Notes: a model not told the origin generated them from the letters alone. Counted from the first letter of the stretch, positions 23,743 to 29,639 are shown. The stretch is 31,250 nt of DNA from a virus (IMGVR_UViG_3300033155_001112:1-31250); one strand, 5' to 3'. Numbers and translations: made by a program.

Positions 23743-24207
23743 CTAGCTTTTTGCGCCGTCCTCTTTTCCGGCTTTATAAGCGGTTACGATCGCGGCGAAA
23801 TCTCCCGCCCATTGTCCGGCGTGCAACCGCGCATTCTTTACCTTGCTTTGCTCGCAATTATATTCCGAAAGGAAAGCCGCAAAGTTATCTTTAAACTCTT
23901 CACCTTTTCCCTCGAAAGTCCGAAAGTCTCGCGCCTCTATAGCGCGCAAGAATACGGCGGTAACCGCATTCGTGCCCTTGCTAGGGACGGCGGATTCTAT
24001 CGCGGTAGAATCTAATCCTAATCCTTTTAATTCGGCTCGCTTTTCGGCTTTCGTTTTATCGGAGATAAGGCAAGCGCTTTTTTTCGCCTCTAGTTCTTGC
24101 GCTTGCTCGACTTTTTGCGCCTCTAAAAATTCGGCGATAATTGCGGCTTTCGTTTCTGCTACGGTTAAGGTTACGGTTGCGGTATTTACGTTTTTACGTG
24201 CGGTCAT
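23743..24207 (-). CDS. CpG-rich orphan gene, 154 aa, unknown function
   Basis: Starts MTARKNVNTATVTLTVAETK with AGAGG before the ATG at 24207. The protein is Ala/Lys/Glu-rich and helical, ends HAGQWAGDFAAIVTAYKAGK with an EDGAKS tail, and contains two Cys. I recognise no family. The gene has about 50 CpG in 465 bases by my count, against 4 in a 276-base early gene nearby, and prefers GCG, CGC, GCC and CCG codons that its neighbours avoid. It has a terminator on each side, so it is a self-contained unit. This composition and isolation suggest a recently acquired 'moron' gene; anti-host or DNA-binding roles are guesses. The forward-strand frame over the same DNA lacks a good start and is a shadow. 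Confidence 0.75.
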   Translation of the reverse strand: MTARKNVNTATVTLTVAETKAAIIAEFLEAQKVEQAQELEAKKSACLISDKTKAEKRAELKGLGLDSTAIESAVPSKGTNAVTAVFLRAIEARDFRTFEGKGEEFKDNFAAFLSEYNCEQSKVKNARLHAGQWAGDFAAIVTAYKAGKEDGAKS

Positions 24208-24305
24208 TTTATTATCCTCTTTAAGTTATCCCCTTCGATAGAGAAGGGAAGCCGGAAAACCCGGTAACTAAATAATAGCACTATTCCGAAAAAAAATACT
24301 TTTTC

Positions 24306-24402
24306 TTTTTTATACTAGCATAAATCAAGCTTATACTCCCGATTGGTCGTAAAGAACTAATAGAGAACGCCGAATAAATCTTCTTTATGCTAGTATAAAA
24401 AA
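24306..24402. repeat. 19-bp perfect inverted repeat with 59-base centre
   Basis: TTTTTTATACTAGCATAAA (24306-24324) and its exact complement (24384-24402) frame 59 bases. Each arm contains TGCTAGTAT, an extended -10 like box, pointing outward: the left arm toward the CpG-rich gene, the right arm toward the next terminator. It may be divergent promoters, a repressor-binding dyad, or the arms of a long RNA hairpin. Confidence 0.7.
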
Positions 24403-24403
24403 T

Positions 24404-24436
24404 ATCGCCGTAGGCAGATCGCTCTACGGCGATTTT
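24404..24436. terminator. Bidirectional hairpin terminator
   Basis: ATCGCCGTAG, a 10-base loop, CTACGGCGAT form a perfect 10-bp stem. It is followed by TTTT forward, and by ATTTTTT reverse. It begins two bases after the inverted-repeat arm, so a transcript from that arm would be very short. Confidence 0.8.
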
Positions 24437-24568
24437 CCTTATGCTTATATAAATGTTTCTTATCCTCTATAAATTGATATAAATAATATATTTCAACTCA
24501 TTATATATATTGAATCAGAATCAAAGCCATTCATTCTGGCCATCCATTTGAGGCACGTCGCGTATATC
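24437..24568. other. AT-rich stretch before the iteron array
   Basis: No gene is seen. It contains ATATAAATAATATATTTC and TTATATATATTG, an easily melted segment next to the repeat array, a layout common at replication origins. A further TTATGCTTATATAA copy (about 24439-24452) resembles the arms of the 19-bp inverted repeat. Confidence 0.4.
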
Positions 24569-24710
24569 AATTTAGCGCTACAGTCAACTTTGGGGCTACA
24601 GTTGAATCTGGGGTGCTGAACCAATCTAGGGCTGCATATGAATGGCCTCTTATACCAAAATGGGGCTGCATATCAGATTAGGGCTATGAACCAAACTAGA
24701 GCGATATTTG
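24569..24710 (+). repeat. Iteron-like array, about eight 18-nt direct repeats
   Basis: Units of 16-19 bases follow each other without gaps: starts at 24569, 24586, 24605, 24623, 24641, 24657, 24675 and 24693. The consensus is AATCTAGGGCTGCATATG with a conserved GGGCT core and two alternating ends (GCATATG and TGAACC). The fifth unit is degenerate. No credible ORF covers it. Such arrays bind replication initiators or regulators in tandem; here it sits between the divergent transcription units. Confidence 0.8.
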
Positions 24711-24807
24711 TATTTTCCGCTGCTGCAGATTCAAATGAATCCTAGGGTGAAACAATCCTCCTGCATCAACCTTGACTTAAATAGTAGTAGCTATGAGACT
24801 CTACCCG

Positions 24808-24816
24808 TGCTATACT
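24808..24816 (+). promoter_or_regulatory. Extended -10 promoter of the early unit
   Basis: TGCTATACT lies about 75 bases before the first early gene. The same box recurs in the second early promoter at 26634-26642, with the neighbouring word CTACCCGT shared by both. No clear -35 hexamer is present at 17 bases. Leader length of about 65 bases is inferred. Confidence 0.5.
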
Positions 24817-24890
24817 ATAAATAGGGAGAAGCAAGGTTGTTGAAAGGACTATTTCAAAGCTGGCATTATTTAACTGAATGAGGTATTAAA

Positions 24891-25097
24891 ATGTATCAAA
24901 GAAGCCTAATTACAACCCATCAAATTCTTGATAGTTGGGACGGTTGCCCAAACGAATTGCATCCTCTGTTTGAAGGATCGCTTAAAGCTTGTAAATATTG
25001 GCTGAGTACAGAAGGGCAAAAAAATATGTACTGGGAAGATGATCGTGAACCAATGCTCGCAGAAATTGGCGGTCGCATAACAAGCTGGGTATTATAA
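24891..25097 (+). CDS. Early small protein, 68 aa
   Basis: Starts MYQRSLITTHQILDSWDGCP behind GAGGTATTAAAATG, the leader shared by many early genes. Acidic, with several Trp (ACKYWLSTEGQKNMYWEDDR) and a short C-terminal strand (GGRITSWVL). No family recognised. It is first in the forward-strand unit and coupled to the next gene by TAATG. Typical early phage host-takeover ORF; activity unknown. Confidence 0.7.
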   Translation: MYQRSLITTHQILDSWDGCPNELHPLFEGSLKACKYWLSTEGQKNMYWEDDREPMLAEIGGRITSWVL

Positions 25098-25282
25098 TGA
25101 GACAAATCTTAGAATACCAATGCAATAAGTGCGGAACTGTCTTCAAGGAAGAAGATACCATTCAAATTCGTTTTTATCCTGAAGGAGATTACCCAGCCAG
25201 AATAAGGCACTACAAAACAGAAACCCCTTGCTGTGGACATAATAGAATGTCCATCCATAAGTTTAAGATGTTTGGAGAATAA
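25097..25282 (+). CDS. Small zinc-ribbon protein, 61 aa
   Basis: Starts MRQILEYQCNKCGTVFKEED. Two Cys pairs, C-N-K-C (residues 9-12) and P-C-C-G-H (about 45-49), form a zinc ribbon with CNKCGT and ETPCCGHNRMS as the knuckles. Between them is a basic strand (RFYPEGDYPARIRHYKTE). Such ribbons bind RNA polymerase, RNA or DNA; for a phage early gene a transcription role is plausible but unproven. Start overlaps the previous stop (TAATG). Confidence 0.75.
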   Translation: MRQILEYQCNKCGTVFKEEDTIQIRFYPEGDYPARIRHYKTETPCCGHNRMSIHKFKMFGE

Positions 25283-25284
25283 TA

Positions 25285-25485
25285 GTGTTACATCATATAA
25301 AAGTCCACTTCAATAAAAAGCCAGCTGAAAATCTTGCACATGAAGCCTGGATTTCTGTTCATCCTGGCGAAACTCGCCTTGATGCCATTTACGATTGGAC
25401 AGTGAAGGTAAGAAAATCCCATTCAATCTATAATTTGCACATTGTAGAAGATAGCATTGGCAGACAAGTTCGAGACGCTGTCTGA
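25285..25485 (+). CDS. Early small protein, 66 aa, GTG start
   Basis: GTG at 25285 with GGAG seven bases before it gives MLHHIKVHFNKKPAENLAHE, then AWISVHPGETRLDAIYDW. It is basic to neutral, with a mixed strand-helix pattern (KVRKSHSIYNLHIVEDSIGR). No family known to me. Two bases separate it from the zinc-ribbon gene. Confidence 0.6.
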   Translation: MLHHIKVHFNKKPAENLAHEAWISVHPGETRLDAIYDWTVKVRKSHSIYNLHIVEDSIGRQVRDAV

Positions 25486-25494
25486 GGAGATAAT

Positions 25495-25716
25495 ATGGCA
25501 TTGTATAAAAAAGACGCATTGGTTGGCGCAGCATTTGCTGTTGCCATCATTGCGCTGATGTTGGGGATATTTGCTGGATCCAAGCATGCCAGCCAATCTG
25601 ATACAAAAGCATGTATCAATAAAGTAGCGTGGGAGGCTTACGTTGAAGATGACGTGGGAGACTCATTTGACGCAGGGTTTGATGCTGGACTCCTGGCTGG
25701 AGAGCTTTGCAAATAA
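25495..25716 (+). CDS. Single-pass membrane protein, 73 aa
   Basis: Starts MALYKKDALVGAAFAVAIIA with AGGAGATAAT upstream. One transmembrane helix spans about residues 8-27, with a Lys pair before it (N-in-like). The outside part is acidic and has two Cys and the repeat SFDAGFDAGLLAGELCK. Function unknown; candidate for envelope interference or superinfection immunity. Confidence 0.65.
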   Translation: MALYKKDALVGAAFAVAIIALMLGIFAGSKHASQSDTKACINKVAWEAYVEDDVGDSFDAGFDAGLLAGELCK

Positions 25717-25722
25717 TCAGCC

Positions 25723-25755
25723 CAGAGTGCTTCTCTGAGAGTGGGGAGCATTCTG
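25723..25755 (+). other. Intergenic hairpin of the early gene module
   Basis: CAGAGTGCTTCTC pairs with GGGGAGCATTCTG, about 13 bp with some G-T pairs. It is followed by GAGATGGCGATTTGCTATCA and then the GAGGTATAATG leader. Nearly the same tail follows the hairpin at 27007-27033. Confidence 0.7.
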
Positions 25756-25794
25756 AGATGGCGATTTGCTATCATTAACAAGAGGTATAATGAA

Positions 25795-25971
25795 ATGAAA
25801 AAGATTTTTGCTGGTGCTGAGGATGCTCCTCAATATGTGAAAGATAAAGATGATACATATTGGGAATTGAAAAAGAATTCCATTGGAGACAGATTTTATT
25901 CTGTAATGGCTCCTTATTACCATACAGTTGGTTGGGTGATTGGTTATCCTAGTTTTGGGCCAAGAGGTTAA
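25795..25971 (+). CDS. Early small protein, 58 aa
   Basis: Starts MKKIFAGAEDAPQYVKDKDD at 25795 behind AGAGGTATAATGAA; a longer frame with start at 25741 lies inside the hairpin and lacks a site. It is aromatic (YWELKKNSIGDRFYSVMAPY, YHTVGWVIGYPSFGPRG) with acidic N-terminus. Probably a small folded beta protein; no family recognised. Confidence 0.65.
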   Translation: MKKIFAGAEDAPQYVKDKDDTYWELKKNSIGDRFYSVMAPYYHTVGWVIGYPSFGPRG

Positions 25972-25972
25972 A

Positions 25973-26266
25973 ATGAAAACCACTACTAAAGCACAATGTA
26001 CACACGCAGCCATCATCAGTAATGCGCTGTATGAGTGCATCGCTATTGACTCAAGCATGAGCTGTAATGATGCGCATGAAATCATTCATAAAGAGCTATC
26101 CAGCCTCAGGTGGGTAGATGACTTCATCGTAGAATTAACAGCCAACTTGATTCTTGAAAATGCTTATTTTGAATTTGAGTTCGGAAATGTATTCCAATTG
26201 CGCTGCCCTGAAATGGAAGACGCTGGTGGAATCATGGGCGAAATTATCAAATCATTCGAGAGGTAG
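25973..26266 (+). CDS. Early protein, 97 aa, paralogue of the 26721 gene
   Basis: Starts MKTTTKAQCTHAAIISNALY at 25973 with AGAGG before it. It shares the pattern 'I-x-N-A-[LM]-[YF]-E-C-[IL]-A-x-D-S' and a late 'Y-F-x-F-E' strand with the protein at 26721, so both come from one duplication. Acidic, helix then strand, with three Cys. No known family. It overlaps nothing, but starts one base after the previous stop. Confidence 0.68.
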   Translation: MKTTTKAQCTHAAIISNALYECIAIDSSMSCNDAHEIIHKELSSLRWVDDFIVELTANLILENAYFEFEFGNVFQLRCPEMEDAGGIMGEIIKSFER

Positions 26267-26270
26267 TGAA

Positions 26271-26429
26271 ATGGAAACATATAAAATGGCCAGCAAGCTG
26301 AGGATGATGTACTTCCTCAACTTGATCTGTGAAGCTGAAATTTTCTTTGCAGCCATTCAGGAAAATGTAACTGAAGAGTTGAATGAAGAAATCTTATTTT
26401 ATGAAGACTTTAACCAAAAGGCATACTGA
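26271..26429 (+). CDS. Early small protein, 52 aa
   Basis: Starts METYKMASKLRMMYFLNLIC at 26271 behind GAGAGGTAGTGAA, 5 bases after the previous stop. The first part is amphipathic/hydrophobic, the second acidic (EEILFYEDFNQKAY). Frame also open upstream, but that part lies in the previous gene. No family recognised. Confidence 0.6.
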   Translation: METYKMASKLRMMYFLNLICEAEIFFAAIQENVTEELNEEILFYEDFNQKAY

Positions 26430-26430
26430 T

Positions 26431-26529
26431 ATGTATATCAACCCAAAACTTAGATCCAGACTTGAAGACATAGCCATCGTCATATGTGTGCTGGCAATCA
26501 TGCTCATTCCCTGTGCTGGGGATCTATAA
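26431..26529 (+). CDS. 32-aa membrane peptide
   Basis: ATG at 26431 gives MYINPKLRSRLEDIAIVICV then LAIMLIPCAGDL. One hydrophobic helix at about 14-28 follows a basic lead, with two Cys. It starts one base after the previous TGA, so coupled translation is likely. Too short for a family call. Confidence 0.45.
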   Translation: MYINPKLRSRLEDIAIVICVLAIMLIPCAGDL

Positions 26530-26720
26530 GTGATTCAATTTGCTCCGCTGGTGGTTTCAGATCCAAATGTGATGTGTGACTGAAAGCGGGGCTGAAAACC
26601 ATAAAATAGGCAGTTGCGCTGAAAGGGCGGTCGTGCTATACTACCCGTATAGGGCAGATGCCCTTGCTGGGATTCCTATTTTTGGAATTCATATTTTAAC
26701 TTGAAAATGAGGTATTAAAA
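26530..26720 (+). promoter_or_regulatory. Control region with second early promoter and hairpins
   Basis: No gene in these 190 bases. The segment begins with CTCCGCTGG (26543-26551), a word that recurs between other early genes, then a stem CCGCT/AGCGG. TTGCGC-17 bases-TATACT (26614-26642) is a good sigma70 promoter with TGC extension. After it come AGGGCA-GA-TGCCCT and GATTCC/GGAATTC hairpins and the GAGGTATTAAAAATG leader. Confidence 0.6.
26614..26642 (+). promoter_or_regulatory. Sigma70-type promoter inside the early block
   Basis: TTGCGC, exactly 17 bases, TATACT, with TGC just before the -10. Directly downstream is CTACCCGTATAG, so the -10 and downstream word form a TATAC-GTATA dyad that could be an operator. 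Best-looking promoter in the early region. Confidence 0.7.
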
Positions 26721-26996
26721 ATGGAAACAAAACTTGATCCCAACATGAGGATCTATGCTGATTGTATTCGGAACGCAATGTTTGAATGCTTAGCAAATGA
26801 CTCACCAAAGCTTCCTGTTGCTGATGCAGATACTATTGTAGAGCGCAATATGTATCACCTCTATGTTGACTCTGATGTAGATGTGGACAACAACCTTAAA
26901 ACTGATGCAATTGATATCTCTGATAATGGAGATTACTTTGTATTTGAGGCGGCAACTGAGCTCTTCACTTTAACCTCTGAATCACACTCTGTCTGA
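26721..26996 (+). CDS. Early acidic protein, 91 aa, paralogue of the 25973 gene
   Basis: Starts METKLDPNMRIYADCIRNAM behind GAGGTATTAAAAATG. It is very acidic, with DSDVDVDNNLKTDAIDISDN near the centre and a strand YFVFEAATELFTL. Compared with the 25973 protein it keeps N-A-[ML]-[FY]-E-C-[LI]-A-x-D-S and the late strand. High negative charge suggests DNA mimicry or binding to a basic host protein, but this is only inferred from charge. Confidence 0.7.
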   Translation: METKLDPNMRIYADCIRNAMFECLANDSPKLPVADADTIVERNMYHLYVDSDVDVDNNLKTDAIDISDNGDYFVFEAATELFTLTSESHSV

Positions 26997-27006
26997 GTTG
27001 AATCCT

Positions 27007-27033
27007 AATGCGCCTCAGTTGATGGGGCGCATT
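27007..27033 (+). other. Intergenic hairpin of the early gene module
   Basis: AATGCGCC, an 11-base loop and GGCGCATT form a perfect 8-bp stem. GAGATGGCAATTTCGCTATC and the AGAGGTAATATAAA leader follow, nearly repeating the element at 25723-25794. Confidence 0.75.
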
Positions 27034-27074
27034 GAGATGGCAATTTCGCTATCATTGAATAGAGGTAATATAAA

Positions 27075-27512
27075 ATGAGTGCTATATTTGACTTGTTGGT
27101 AGAAGAAAAACACAGTGCTGTAGCAGGGATTACAGATCAAATTAGGCGAGAAAATGATAAGTTGGCATTTGTATCAAGCATGGATGTTGATTCAGTAGAG
27201 GCAAACATTCTGGAGGCAATAAAGTATTTTGAATTGCCTGCTGATATTCAGCCTAGCATCTACATATACAGCGACGATGTTGATGTTGATTTTTATCTTA
27301 AAGATGTTTCTTATGATGATGTGTTGCAGCATAATGAAGCATGTTTATCTTACAATGGAAACTATCTTCACGCTGAATTAAAAACCACAATTGGGATTGT
27401 TGATGCAACTGTGCATCTGGAAGCCAAGATTCCTGAAGATGTGGATAGCATCTTGAGAGCGTGTAATAAAATTCAAGATGTGGCCTCCACTCAAAAAACG
27501 GCTATGTGCTGA
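27075..27512 (+). CDS. Early acidic protein, 145 aa
   Basis: Starts MSAIFDLLVEEKHSAVAGIT with AGAGGTAATATAAA upstream. An N-terminal helix is followed by acidic strands (IYIYSDDVDVDFYLKDVSYD, LHAELKTTIGIVDATVHLEA) and a C-terminal helix with three Cys in the protein. No family recognised. One of the two largest early proteins here. It ends TGATG with the next gene. Confidence 0.68.
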   Translation: MSAIFDLLVEEKHSAVAGITDQIRRENDKLAFVSSMDVDSVEANILEAIKYFELPADIQPSIYIYSDDVDVDFYLKDVSYDDVLQHNEACLSYNGNYLHAELKTTIGIVDATVHLEAKIPEDVDSILRACNKIQDVASTQKTAMC

Positions 27513-27709
27513 TGCTGGCGAAAATTCTCCTTTGGGGAGCATTGGTGTTTTGGGGGTTCCCTAATCTGTTTGGATTATTTAATGAGGCAGGAGAAAGTTG
27601 GATGTGCTTGTTAACTCTTATATTGTGGATGGGAACGGTTCTAGTGATTCCTGCCTTGATGATTGGATCTGGAGTAGAGCACGTCATAAATGAAATAAAA
27701 GGGAAGTAG
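27512..27709 (+). CDS. Two-helix membrane protein, 65 aa
   Basis: ATG at 27512 (overlapping TGA) or GTG at 27506 gives MLAKILLWGALVFWGFPNLF. Two hydrophobic helices (about 2-17 and 31-50: CLLTLILWMGTVLVIPALMI) flank a short acidic turn, with a C-terminal soluble end HVINEIKGK. Possible inner-membrane effector or antiholin; no family known. Confidence 0.6.
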   Translation: MLAKILLWGALVFWGFPNLFGLFNEAGESWMCLLTLILWMGTVLVIPALMIGSGVEHVINEIKGK

Positions 27710-27719
27710 TGATAACCCT

Positions 27720-27741
27720 GCGCCAAGGATGGCGCTCTTTT
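27720..27741 (+). other. Short intergenic hairpin with T-run
   Basis: GCGCC-AAGGAT-GGCGC is followed by TCTTTT, then GAAAGAGGTATTAAAAATG. The short T-run means partial termination is possible. It belongs to the set of hairpins placed before early genes. Confidence 0.6.
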
Positions 27742-27757
27742 GAAAGAGGTATTAAAA

Positions 27758-27937
27758 ATGAAGACATTTAAAATGGATAGCGTTGTAGCAGAAGATGATG
27801 AAATTCGGAATATTCTGGATTCATTCTTCTATGGCAATGAGCCAGGCGTAGTGAAAACAGCAGATGCAGAGCGTGTATCTGATAATGCGTTTGATATCAT
27901 AGTTCGCCATACAGGTGAGCTTAAACTTCCATTCTGA
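27758..27937 (+). CDS. Early small protein, 59 aa
   Basis: Starts MKTFKMDSVVAEDDEIRNIL at 27758 behind GAGGTATTAAAAATG. The upstream in-frame ATG (27740) lies before the ribosome site and is not used. Acidic, with helix (DEIRNILDSFFYGNEP) and a strand (FDIIVRHTGELKLPF). No family recognised. Confidence 0.65.
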   Translation: MKTFKMDSVVAEDDEIRNILDSFFYGNEPGVVKTADAERVSDNAFDIIVRHTGELKLPF

Positions 27938-27947
27938 GGACGCTGCA

Positions 27948-28118
27948 ATGAATGTGATAACTGAAGAGAAGCTTGAAGAAGCATTTGAGCACATTGAATC
28001 TGCTGTTTGGATTATGGCGAAACCAAATGAGGAGCTAATGATCAATGATAAAACTAGGGCTATTGAAAAAATCTTTAACAACCTGATGTTGCAGTTTGAC
28101 TTGGAGGAAGTAAAATGA
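27948..28118 (+). CDS. Early small helical protein, 56 aa
   Basis: Starts MNVITEEKLEEAFEHIESAV with GAGGA seven bases upstream. Two acidic helices (residues 5-30 and 32-50, IEKIFNNLMLQFDLEEVK). It overlaps the zinc-ribbon gene behind it by four bases (ATGA), so the pair is likely made together. Family unknown. Confidence 0.62.
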   Translation: MNVITEEKLEEAFEHIESAVWIMAKPNEELMINDKTRAIEKIFNNLMLQFDLEEVK

Positions 28119-28336
28119 GTGGATGGGAAGAAAATGATGATTTCTATGATCCTTTTGGATATAACGAAAATCAACCACAGTTTGCAAATCCAGGTGGGAC
28201 TTCTGCTTTGAGAGCAGGAGATCGGATTCATCCATGCCCTACTTGTGGTGAAGCAAATCGCTTAACCCAAGCTGATGTAAGATTAGGTTATCAGTGCGAT
28301 GAATGCGCTGATCGCGCTGAAGGTGGCGGTTACTAA
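28115..28336 (+). CDS. Acidic zinc-ribbon protein, 73 aa
   Basis: Starts MSGWEENDDFYDPFGYNENQ. The second half contains C-P-T-C (about 41-44) and C-D-E-C (about 61-64) with GEANRLTQADVRLGYQ between, a zinc ribbon. The first half is acidic and aromatic. This second ribbon protein in the unit again points at a nucleic-acid or RNA-polymerase target, though the binding partner is unknown. Confidence 0.75.
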   Translation: MSGWEENDDFYDPFGYNENQPQFANPGGTSALRAGDRIHPCPTCGEANRLTQADVRLGYQCDECADRAEGGGY

Positions 28337-28343
28337 TCATCTG

Positions 28344-28369
28344 ATTGCCCTTTCGTGAGAGAGGGCAAT
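28344..28369 (+). other. Intergenic hairpin of the early gene module
   Basis: ATTGCCCT, a 10-base loop and AGGGCAAT make an 8-bp perfect stem. GATGAGGATGTCTCATC (a smaller hairpin) and TTTAACAAGAGGTATTAAA follow before the next ATG. Confidence 0.7.
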
Positions 28370-28408
28370 AGGATGAGGATGTCTCATCTTTAACAAGAGG
28401 TATTAAAA

Positions 28409-28795
28409 ATGAAACACAAAAACTTAACGCCAAACAACATGCAAGAGCCATTCTGGTACTTCCATGCCATGAAAAGGAATCTGACTTGGATCAATGATAA
28501 GATCAATGAGAAAGAAAGGTTTGGTCATTACAAAGAAAACTTCTGGGAAGAAGAGTATATTGTTGAAGTATCCGGAATGGACTGTGATGGGGTACAATAT
28601 TCAGGCCATCTTATGACTGGGCCTCTTTCCTTCTATCAATTCCAGAAGGATCTTGAGAAAGCATATTATGATGCGGAAGGCCCAATCCACTTCAGGATGG
28701 TAACCCCATATGAAGCAGTATCTATCATCCCATATAGCAGGGATAGAATGATGGAAGCATATGAGGATGGGCATCCTAGCACATTGTATTATTGA
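28409..28795 (+). CDS. Early protein, 128 aa
   Basis: Starts MKHKNLTPNNMQEPFWYFHA behind GAGGTATTAAAAATG. Many aromatics, with NFWEEEYIVEVSGMDCDGVQ and YSGHLMTGPLSFYQFQKDLE, then EAYEDGHPSTLYY at the end. Predicted mixed alpha-beta. A single Cys is present. No family recognised. Followed by the strongest hairpin of the region. Confidence 0.68.
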   Translation: MKHKNLTPNNMQEPFWYFHAMKRNLTWINDKINEKERFGHYKENFWEEEYIVEVSGMDCDGVQYSGHLMTGPLSFYQFQKDLEKAYYDAEGPIHFRMVTPYEAVSIIPYSRDRMMEAYEDGHPSTLYY

Positions 28796-28803
28796 TCAAA
28801 TCA

Positions 28804-28840
28804 GCCAGCGAGGGCATTCACTTCAGAATGCTCCGCTGGC
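28804..28840 (+). other. Long intergenic hairpin
   Basis: GCCAGCG pairs with CGCTGGC and, inside, GCATTC pairs with GAATGC, giving 13 bp with a small interior bulge. Its right arm contains CTCCGCTGG, a word shared with three other early intergenic sites. No T-run. Confidence 0.75.
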
Positions 28841-28859
28841 GCAATCAAAGTGAGGCGTT

Positions 28860-29078
28860 ATGATGAAAGGAAGAAGAAGGAACTTGGAATGGTATTGCTT
28901 AAATGTCCTGGTTCACTGGGACCCAACAATGCCAGTGATTGACGCGCATAGCGCAATCAAAGATTTTGTTGATGTCCAATCAGATGCAGTAATTGACCAA
29001 TATGATTGTCTTGAAGTAAAATACGCTGGCGATCATCTAACTTACATTTTAAACTCAGAGAAAGACAATGAGACTTAG
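28860..29078 (+). CDS. Early small protein, 72 aa
   Basis: Two ATGs in tandem (28860, 28863) follow GAGGCGTT; the second has the better spacing. The protein MKGRRRNLEWYCLNVLVHWD is basic at its start, then acidic with DAHSAIKDFVDVQSDAVIDQ. It overlaps the next gene by 11 bases. Family unknown. Confidence 0.6.
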   Translation: MMKGRRRNLEWYCLNVLVHWDPTMPVIDAHSAIKDFVDVQSDAVIDQYDCLEVKYAGDHLTYILNSEKDNET

Positions 29079-29340
29079 TACACAGACAACAATTGTAGTA
29101 GAATCAGATAATGGAAGGCAATCAAGGATTCCATACACTGTGCATCTGGAGTATATATACCAGATTATCGCATCAAGTGACCGGGAAATTCCAGTTCAGA
29201 AGATTCAACTTATCAAAATGGTTCGCCATCTTGGTGGCAGTCTTCCATTGTCAGAGTGCAAAGATCTGGTAGAAGATGCGCTGAGGCATCGTCCGTTGCC
29301 ACTGGCAGATTTCCTGAAGATGGAGCTGAATAGCCAATAG
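29068..29340 (+). CDS. L7/L12 C-terminal-domain-like early protein A, 90 aa
   Basis: Starts MRLSTQTTIVVESDNGRQSR. Residues 44-71 (KIQLIKMVRHLGGSLPLSEC then KDLVEDA) match the ribosomal L7/L12 C-terminal helix pair, whose pattern is 'K-x-x-x-I-K-x-V-R-x-x-x-G-x-x-L-x-E-A-K-x-L-V-E'. In L7/L12 this surface recruits translation GTPases such as EF-Tu and EF-G. The rest of the protein differs from bacterial L7/L12 (no N-terminal dimer domain). It overlaps the gene before by 11 bases and is paralogous to the gene at 29629. An L12-mimic is a good hypothesis; an unrelated fold with chance similarity is less likely because the second copy matches even better. Confidence 0.72.
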   Translation: MRLSTQTTIVVESDNGRQSRIPYTVHLEYIYQIIASSDREIPVQKIQLIKMVRHLGGSLPLSECKDLVEDALRHRPLPLADFLKMELNSQ

Positions 29341-29351
29341 CAACCATCAAG

Positions 29352-29383
29352 CCAGCGGGGAGACTGATTCAATCCTCCGCTGG
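29352..29383 (+). other. Intergenic hairpin of the early gene module
   Basis: CCAGCGGGG pairs with CCTCCGCTGG across a 13-base loop. The right arm carries the CTCCGCTGG word, followed by TGCAAATTCAACTGAAGAGG and the next start. Confidence 0.75.
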
Positions 29384-29411
29384 TGCAAATTCAACTGAAG
29401 AGGTAAATGAG

Positions 29412-29639
29412 ATGAGTAAAATATTAGAGCCAATGGGCTTAATAGTAACACCAGAAAGCTGGGAAGAAGTAGATAGTTGGATTGGATTGCATAATCCAGA
29501 AGATCGAGCATATCTGTATACTGCTGCATTTATGGGTTGGAACTATGCAGCCAAGTTGGCTAATGAAAACCATGAAGGGCCAGCGGGTGATATTGAAAAG
29601 GCAATGGCTTATATCCTGGAGAGTGAAGATGAAAGTTGA
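29412..29639 (+). CDS. Early acidic protein, 75 aa
   Basis: Starts MSKILEPMGLIVTPESWEEV with GAGGTAAATGAG upstream. Acidic and helical, with DSWIGLHNPEDRAYLYTAAF and MGWNYAAKLANENHEGPAGD. No family recognised. Its end overlaps the L7/L12-like gene B by 11 bases, so the two are translationally coupled, as are genes 28860 and 29068. This repeats the same two-gene arrangement. Confidence 0.65.
   Translation: MSKILEPMGLIVTPESWEEVDSWIGLHNPEDRAYLYTAAFMGWNYAAKLANENHEGPAGDIEKAMAYILESEDES

Noticed and set aside
23843-24241. Forward-strand open frame over the CpG-rich gene
   Set aside because: No ribosome-binding site. The reverse-strand gene has a good start site and its own terminator, and its CpG-rich composition tends to open the opposite frames.
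24569-24710. Coding reading of the 18-base repeats
   Set aside because: A forward frame is open for about 50 codons but has no start codon or ribosome site and ends inside the array; a DNA-level repeat is the simpler view.
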